A stretch of 64,000 bases of DNA. Origin: Pseudisothecium myosuroides. Its lineage: Eukaryota; Streptophyta; Bryopsida; Hypnales; Lembophyllaceae. This document shows, in pieces, positions 58,101 to 64,000 of the stretch. Made by a program: the position numbers and the translations under genes. Positions within the stretch are counted from its first letter, which is position 1. Each line of letters opens with the position of its first letter. The stretch spans positions 3,100,001-3,164,000 of the forward strand of contig OX637297.1 in NCBI GenBank assembly GCA_951799445.1, written 5' to 3'. The notes beneath the pieces are model-generated. The model was not told the DNA's origin. It saw only the letters and a list, made by a program, of their open reading frames with translations, and made no database searches.

Positions 58101-59500
58101 TATGAATTGTGACTTGGAATACACCTTTTTTTGATTTACGTATGTAATATATTAGGAATATATAATATAATATGAAAATATGCACATGTAAATTTTTTTT
58201 GCAATAACACCAAATGTGTGGACCTTTGCATTGAATGCAACAACAATTTAGATAAATTTTGGACTCGTGTTGGTTTAGAATATTAATTGATTAGAAGTAG
58301 AATATGAGAGCATTCACACATAAACTATAATTTTGATAACACTAAATACAATTTGGGACTAAATCCAATATTATTTCTTTAATATTTAATCCCTTCTTAG
58401 GAATTGATTAGGAATAGAATATAAGATCATTTTCATTTACATGTAAATAGAGAATTATCATAACACTAAGTAATCCCATGGACTGAATGCAACAATTACT
58501 TTATTAAATTTTTGACTAATTTAGAATATGTGCCCATATTTGATTTATGTGCATAATTGATTAGGTAAATCCTATAACAATATTAGCATGCAAAAATTAA
58601 AATTTCATATGAACATTGAATACATCATTGTCTATGTTGAATTCAACACTCAATTTTTTTTTAAAATTTTGACCCACGACTTAGTTTACCACCTCATTTG
58701 ATTTATGTGCATGATTGAATAGAACTATAAAATAGAATACTAATGCAAATTCACATGTGAAATTAGAATTGCAATAACACCAAGTATGTGCACCACTTGA
58801 CAAAGTGAAACAATATTTGAAATAAAACGTGGACCTATAACTTAAAATATTCCCTCATTTAATTTACGTGCAAAATCAAGTAGGAAAACGATCTAAAGAA
58901 GAAACTGCATAATTGAAATTGCCATAAATTGTTCAAAGTAGATAACACTTTGTTCAAACACAAAATAATTTGTCCAACTAATCATCAAAAATAACAAGAT
59001 TTGGTCAATAATCATTCTAAAGAAAACATCGGTTAAACCATCGGGTCAAAATATATTTCTTTCTCTTCAAAAGAAAATTAGGTAGTACTAAATACACCTT
59101 TGGACTTATTTCAATATTATTTTTAGTATTTTTAGGTCAGTGTAAAATATATTCCCATATAATCTATAATTGTATATGCAATTTTAATTTTGCAATGATA
59201 TATATTAGTGTAAACACATTTGATGAATACTTTGGTATTAATATCATTATCATTATTATTTTTATCTAATTTATTATTATTATTATTATTATTTTCTATT
59301 AATAAGTGTTACAAAAAATTCCAGAAATGTTCTCTCATCCAATCATCATCCAATCATCATCCATAATAATATTATGCATTCACCCTAAACCATGGCTTAA
59401 TAACTTTAATTATAATTTTACATTGACTTTGTTGGATGAATAGAGAATTTTCTAGCAAATTACATCAAAGCTTTGGATGTTAATAAGGGAAACTAATTGA
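55151..59500. other. AT-rich non-coding, degenerate repeats
   Basis: No supported gene. Degenerate about 150-200-bp words recur (aaatagagttgtcataacactaaataca; tgatttatgtgcataattgattag) at 55.6-56.3 and 58.0-59.2 kb, an old dispersed repeat. A poly-T run of over 20 bp lies at 56511-56533 beside a short inverted repeat ggcagttccctgcc (56432-56445). The 119-codon minus-strand frame at 57293-57652 has no motif. Confidence 0.5.
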
Positions 59501-59759
59501 AAAGCTGCTGCGTGACAAACAGGGGTTCTTTTTTCGAACTCGCCTGGGTAGGTGGCAGGTCGTGAGTGGTTTGATTTTTCAAAAATTTGGGGGCAACTCT
59601 GGAGGGAGTACTGTGCAGGCCAAATCGGACTTCACACCAACCCGTTTGAACCGGGTGGTCAACAACCAGCCACCTCGTCTAGTTATTTTAAGCCGCCTCA
59701 TCATGCAAGGTTCCATTTCAATTAAATTATTCTTAAATGGCCCCTAAAGTGCGTTGTTA

Positions 59760-62700
59760 ATTCAGCCTAATGTCAGTTGAGCGCTTCCCATTGGTGGATT
59801 CAAATCCACCCATCCATTCCAACTGTATGCCCCAAAATAGTATCTGTGAACGAAAATTAAGTACAGACAAGTACTTAGTGGTAGTTAAAGTACTCACGAA
59901 ATTTGCCACAAGTATAGGGGCTCTAGCGTACATTCACCCACCTCTTCTCCGTTGTGAGTGGTTCCTAATATCTTGTTTTGACCCCGTGGAATGTCCGGAG
60001 TGAAGAGATGATTGACGAACTCGTTTCCGAAGTTCCAATCAGTTTGAGTTAATTGTTAGGGGTCGTTTTAGAGCTTGGACCCCGGAGTTGTGGGCCAAGG
60101 CGTACTTTACGCCAACTAGAGGATCCGGGATAGCCGGCCGGACAGATAGGTACGCGGCTAACATATTCTGGAACCAGCCGGATTTGAAGGAGGGGAACGT
60201 CGCGAGTGACTGTAGGAGTCCACGAGACCTGTAGTTGTTAGAATTCCTCATCCCAATTTTGTATCCGGAAAAGCCCACCCGGATTACACTGACTGTGGCA
60301 AATACAATTTTTGGAGCACTAGGGGATAGGGAGAATCCAGCTCCTAGACTGGTCAGTTGGGGAGTGATCATTCACTCCGTAGTGGAGAAGTTAGCAGGCA
60401 ACATAGCTAGTAAAAAGTCTAGCCCAATTAGCCCCTACCTTTTCCACCTATATCATTCGGAGGATGCGCTGACCGAAATGGAAATGGTCATGTACTGGAA
60501 GGGAGAAAACCTTCAGAAGTACGGGATTTTTCAAGACGATGAACCAAATGATCCCGAGTCAGAGGAAGAGGAAGCGGAACGGGAGCATGCATCGTCCAAC
60601 GTTGCCGGAACACGCCAGAAGTCTACGGATCCGGGTGCTCGAGGGAAATAAGAGGTCGGAAAGATGGAGCAACCCCGGAACCCACTTTCGGAATCGGATC
60701 AGTTCAAGGCCACCATCAACTGGTTGAGGACTACCAAAGGGCAGAATGAACGGATGACGGCTCTGATCCGGGATGTGTGCGGAAGATTGGGCATGACGGA
60801 AGAAGGACAGATTCTGAGTGCTTTGGCGGAAAGGCCGGATCCGGAAACAGTGAAGCAGTTGGAAGGACGAATCTTGGCCTTGGAGCAAGAATGGAACCGG
60901 GCACAAGAGTAAGCCGCGTGGACGAACAGAGAGAAGATCACCGCCGAAGCAAAAGAGGGGGAAGCCATCAATCTGGTCCGGAATGTCCGGGAGCTGTTCG
61001 AGCATCCGACGGATGTGCTTGCCAGGGCTACACTCTGGAACTCCCGGATGGTGCAAGAAGGCCACATTACCGGATTAAAGGTGGTCGGCATCCTGGTGGA
61101 CTTTGAAGTTCGGATCGAGGGAATGCTGAAGGAGGTACGGCAGCTATTGGACAATCTCGATCCGCTCGAAGGATTGGACCAAGGGCTTTTTGAGCTGATT
61201 CAGGAATTTCAAGAAGGAGGAGCGCAAAACCAACCTTCCCTAGCCAAGAGCAGATCAGTGGCCGAAACATCATCGGCCATGAAGAAGCGTTCGCTGGTTA
61301 AGTAGTTTGCGGAATCAAGGTCGGATCCGGAAACGACCCCGAATACAACTCCGGTGAAGGACGTGGTTCTAATCGTACCAACTGGAAAGACTGCGGCGGT
61401 GGCAAACCTTTTCCCTGACCGTCAGGTTTCTTCTGGTTTTTGTGAGCCAACCATACCCGGAACGGTGCTGAATCCGGCTCGGACGGATCTGGTGAGTTTC
61501 CCTCACATGCTCCAGCCCATGGTTCAAGCACCCCCACCATCCCAGCTCATAGACCTCACAGTCCCAAAGCCAAGGGGATGGCGGCTACTCAATGAAGTAG
61601 AGCAGGAGTCGGAAGAAGAAGAGGTGGAAACAACTCCACAGACCCAGTCAGAGGAAGAACTTCATTATCCCCGGATCCGGTCGAAGACGAAGACCACCCC
61701 ACCCAAGAAGTCAGGCTCGTCGCCATCCAAGGGCGAAACATCCTCAAAGAAAGTCCGGAGGGCAAAATGACTAGTTAGGGCGGCAGTTATGTTAGTTAGG
61801 ATTTTAGCCAAATAGTAAGTTCCGGAATCGGATTATCCTGATTCAGGGCTCGAGGTTCCGGACTTTTAGGGTCAACGGTTTCCCATTTTTTTCGTAACGG
61901 TCCTCGCCTTTTTGCTTCTTGCTTTTTGTTTGGCCATTGGCTCGTTTTCTGGTGGCCGTTTGGGCCGCCTTTTTGTGGGGTTTTAAAGGCAGGCCGGCTT
62001 GTTGGCCTGTCATTCCTTTCCTTGTTCATATAATCTGAAGCATTTAGGAAAGCACATGGTGGATTATTCTCTTGTGTATTGCGTCTATAGTCACTTGTGT
62101 GGATGTGTAAGTGAGAGTGTGCAAGGGGAGGAGTCCGGATTCTTGGGCAGCCGGATTAGGCTAAGTGTGTTTTGCAGATGAGTTTTAGATTTGCGCAGTG
62201 AGAAAGTGGCGCCTTTAAATCACTGGTACGGTGATCCGGTGGAGGTCCGGGAGTGGCCCGGAAGCTAGTTTGGAATTCGAGGAGCGGTTCCATGCGGAGG
62301 TTGGCAACCGCCAGAGGAATATTTCCACCCACCGGAAGGCTAATCAACCTCATGAGCGGTCGAGAGCTAGGAAGTCATTCCCTTAGTTCCGAAAGTCCAG
62401 TATCCGTCGTTGTAGTAAGGAGGACCTAATGCTACCCTGTGTAACCAACTTTCCGGATAGGCCATCCGGGATGTTGTGAGGATGCCACCTTGTTTACTCA
62501 ACTAGATCTATTCTTGGGTTGTATTTTGTTTGTGTTAATAGAGTTTGAATCAAGTATAGAGTGGTGCAGTTCTCTACCCCTCAGAAAGAGCAAGTGAGGA
62601 ACCCTGTGAGGGTAAAATAGAGGTACCAAAAACCAATTGGTTAGAAAGTCGGAACCGGAAGACCGGATAGAGCCGGATCCGGGAAAGAATCCAGAGAGAA

Positions 62701-62885
62701 AGTAGTTCCGGAAGAGAGTTTGTGAGTTGGACGGACCCCTTTTGGAGGTGGTCAAAATCCGGGAACTTAAAGGTCTAGGAAAACTAAGATTGAGATAACG
62801 TCTGGAATCTCCTTAGACGATAACTTGTGTCATCTTACCACGTTTTTGTGTTAAAGATACTTACGCCTAGATTACGCGTACGACA
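59760..62885 (+). mobile_element. gag-like element (copy 3), 5' end unresolved
   Basis: The 3' end TACGACA at 62879-62885 matches the coding-strand 3' end of copy 2 (CTACGACA), with ACTTAC a little upstream in both. Between gene end and 3' end lie CCGGA-rich sequences and a TATA-like TTTTAAAGG at 61981-61989, which could belong to a 3' terminal repeat. Sequence after 62885 resumes the dispersed repeat seen at 1310 (aaagattataat ... tgatcat). I could not locate the 5' boundary or a target duplication; the start given is approximate. Confidence 0.5.
59990..61770 (+). pseudogene. gag-like coiled-coil protein (paralogue of 45.5-47.3 kb)
   Basis: A piece in one frame (PWNVRSEEMIDELVSEV, 59987-60037) matches PWGFREERMIRELLGKL of the other copy. 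After a small indel near 60040 the main frame runs NQFELIVRGRF ... LEFLIPILYPEKPTRITL ... SPISPYLFHLY ... acidic run ... helical regions ... to TGA at 61768-61770. In-frame stops: TAG 60232, TAA 60649, TAA 60910, TAG 61303. All four fit Gln and there is no further indel over about 510 codons. Paralogy rests on the PEKPTR block, SPY-FHLY block and the acidic run in the same order. Confidence 0.65.
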
Positions 62886-63760
62886 AAGCACAACAATATC
62901 ATTTAAAGATTGAAAGATTATAATGTTTGATCATCAGGTTGTTAAAACGATCTCTCTTTTTGCATATCAAGTTAGAAAAGTTGAAGACCAAAATAATATG
63001 AGGTTGAAGGGCCTAACAAATACAATGCCAATCAATTTATGACTTCTCAACTCTACTATTTTTGTAAATGAATTTTTAGTGTGATTTTTTCTCCAAGATC
63101 TAGTGTATTTGAGGCTCATTTCCAAGAGCCCTTAAATGTACAAAAAGTCTACATTGCACTAGGTACCTTTGCACAAAACCTTGAATAGAGAAATCATAAT
63201 CATTCATTTTCAAAATCGGATATTTGATGCTAAAACTACACTTCAAAACAATGTTTTTAAAATTTGAACTATTAAAAATAGCAATTTGGTAAGGTTTTAT
63301 TTAACTTCAAAGTGTCTTCGACACCACATTTGGGTGCCTTGTGCATTTAGGGGTAAAAATCTCTAAGGTACCCAATTCTAAATGAAAGATAAACTTTGAA
63401 GAGGTCCCGGGAAATCGCTTTCCTCAATGTTTATTTGGAAAATGAAGATTAGTTCTTCTACTTTCGTCTACACTGTATAATTCTGCCCCTCTGAATTTCC
63501 TAAAATTTCAGATCATGCCCTATATCTTTTGAATTTTGGGTTCGACCCACCGAGACGCGGTTGCCCCATCCAACTGTGGTTGCCCCATCCAGTCGCGGTC
63601 GCCGAGTCGCGGTCGCCCTATATCCGCACGCGCCCCTTTCCGAGAAGCCAAGGTCGCCCCAGGGTGAATGCAACTACTTAAGCGTTTGCATTCACCCGTG
63701 GTTGCCACTCCCGGCCTTGCGCATGGTCTTTCATCCGCCTTATAGTGAGTGATTGCTTGC
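62886..63760. repeat. dispersed repeat copy including CG-motif array
   Basis: 62920-63250 parallels 1310-1700 word for word in several blocks. 63540-63740 is GC-rich with GGTCGCCC/CGCGGTCGCC words, and its reverse complement matches 32260-32300. The minus-strand frame across it is a repeat artefact. Confidence 0.6.
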
Positions 63761-64000
63761 TCGTGGGCCGTGGGTGAATTTGGACTTGGGGAGCAATTTT
63801 TTGCAGTTTTCATCCACGAACTTACTGAAATCAACAACCAGCTTCTCTAAAACCACAGTCATGTCAAATCCGGTGGGAGGTAATTGCACGACGCGGAAGT
63901 CCAATTTGAAGTGCCTATATCTATAGGTCAAGTGACGGGGAGTACACGTCGAGCGAGGAAGAAGAAGTAGAAGACAGCACATGAGAGGGACCTAACGTAT
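63761..64000. other. window edge, nothing assignable
   Basis: An 80-codon minus-strand frame (63740-63982; VVLEKLVVDFSKFVDENCKK) has protein-like composition but no motif, and may be an exon of a gene extending beyond the window. Not called. Confidence 0.25.

Noticed and set aside
59795..59820. tRNA-like T-arm (GGTGGATTCAAATCCACC)
   Set aside because: The upstream sequence does not form anticodon and D arms at the right distances, and no acceptor stem closes it.
8863..61770. Nuclear genetic code in which TAG/TAA encode glutamine (as in some ulvophyte algae)
   Set aside because: The copia polyprotein (about 800 codons) uses only CAA/CAG for Gln with no in-frame stops. TGA also interrupts two of the genes, one stop fits Trp rather than Gln, and TAG/TAA are apparent terminal stops of other frames. 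Context-dependent C-to-T decay explains all of this more simply, so I kept the code question only as a test for the amber-only loci.

Overview
The window looks like nuclear DNA of a streptophyte (plant or charophyte-grade green alga) with a large, transposon-rich genome. The evidence is: spliceosomal introns with GTAAGT-type donors; a Ty1/copia element whose primer-binding site matches the plant initiator-tRNA-Met anticodon arm; a plant SUVR-class SET-domain gene; and CCCTAAA-type telomere-like repeats. Coding stretches are GC-richer islands in AT-rich, repeat-filled DNA. My impression that the families resemble a charophyte such as Chara is from memory and is not proven here. No tRNA, rRNA, CRISPR or bacterial-type features were seen.

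Layout. 0.1-0.5 kb: hAT/BED zinc-finger relic. 0.7-1.75 kb: dispersed repeat rich in a CGACCTCGGGT motif, with related copies at 32.2-34.5 and 62.9-63.75 kb. 2.85-7.88 kb (minus strand): a coiled-coil, gag-like pseudogene split by a copia retrotransposon (3322-6773) that has lost its reverse transcriptase. 8.06-8.66 kb: recent 304-bp tandem duplication. 8.86-11.7 kb (minus): DUF7869-type transposase-like gene, one 942-codon frame with nine internal stops. 11.7-13.6 kb: non-coding, with six copies of a 15-bp palindrome. 13.6-18.7 kb: four families of satellite repeat, one of which reverses orientation at about 16.79 kb. 22.2-31.7 kb (plus): sixteen more copies of the palindrome, mostly between exons of decayed multi-exon genes: a 140-aa ORF, a possible ParB-like plus DNA-methylase-like gene, and an FCP1/HAD-phosphatase-like gene. 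34.5-35.2, 44.3-47.8 and 59.8-62.9 kb: three copies of one gag-like element family in different states of decay. 36.5-41.9 kb: an isolated RNase H1 hybrid-binding domain, a PIP-box-bearing exon, and a DDE-transposase-like gene with Cys clusters. 42.9-44.3 kb: dispersed hairpin repeats. 48.8-53.9 kb (minus): a SUVR-type histone methyltransferase and an upstream RING-like/coiled-coil gene. 54.5-59.5 kb: AT-rich, with telomere-like repeats.

Two patterns tie the window together. First, the 15-bp palindrome (consensus AGCTYRANTYRAGCT) is confined to the sequence flanking, or between exons of, the two divergent gene blocks at 8.9-12.5 and 22-31 kb. This suggests a single large mobile unit with its own DNA-binding site, although that is inference. 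Second, most coding frames outside the copia element are broken by nonsense codons, nearly all at positions explainable by C-to-T change in CAG, CAA or CGA, with few frameshifts. That is what deamination of methylated cytosine would produce. Genetic-code reassignment is a less likely alternative.
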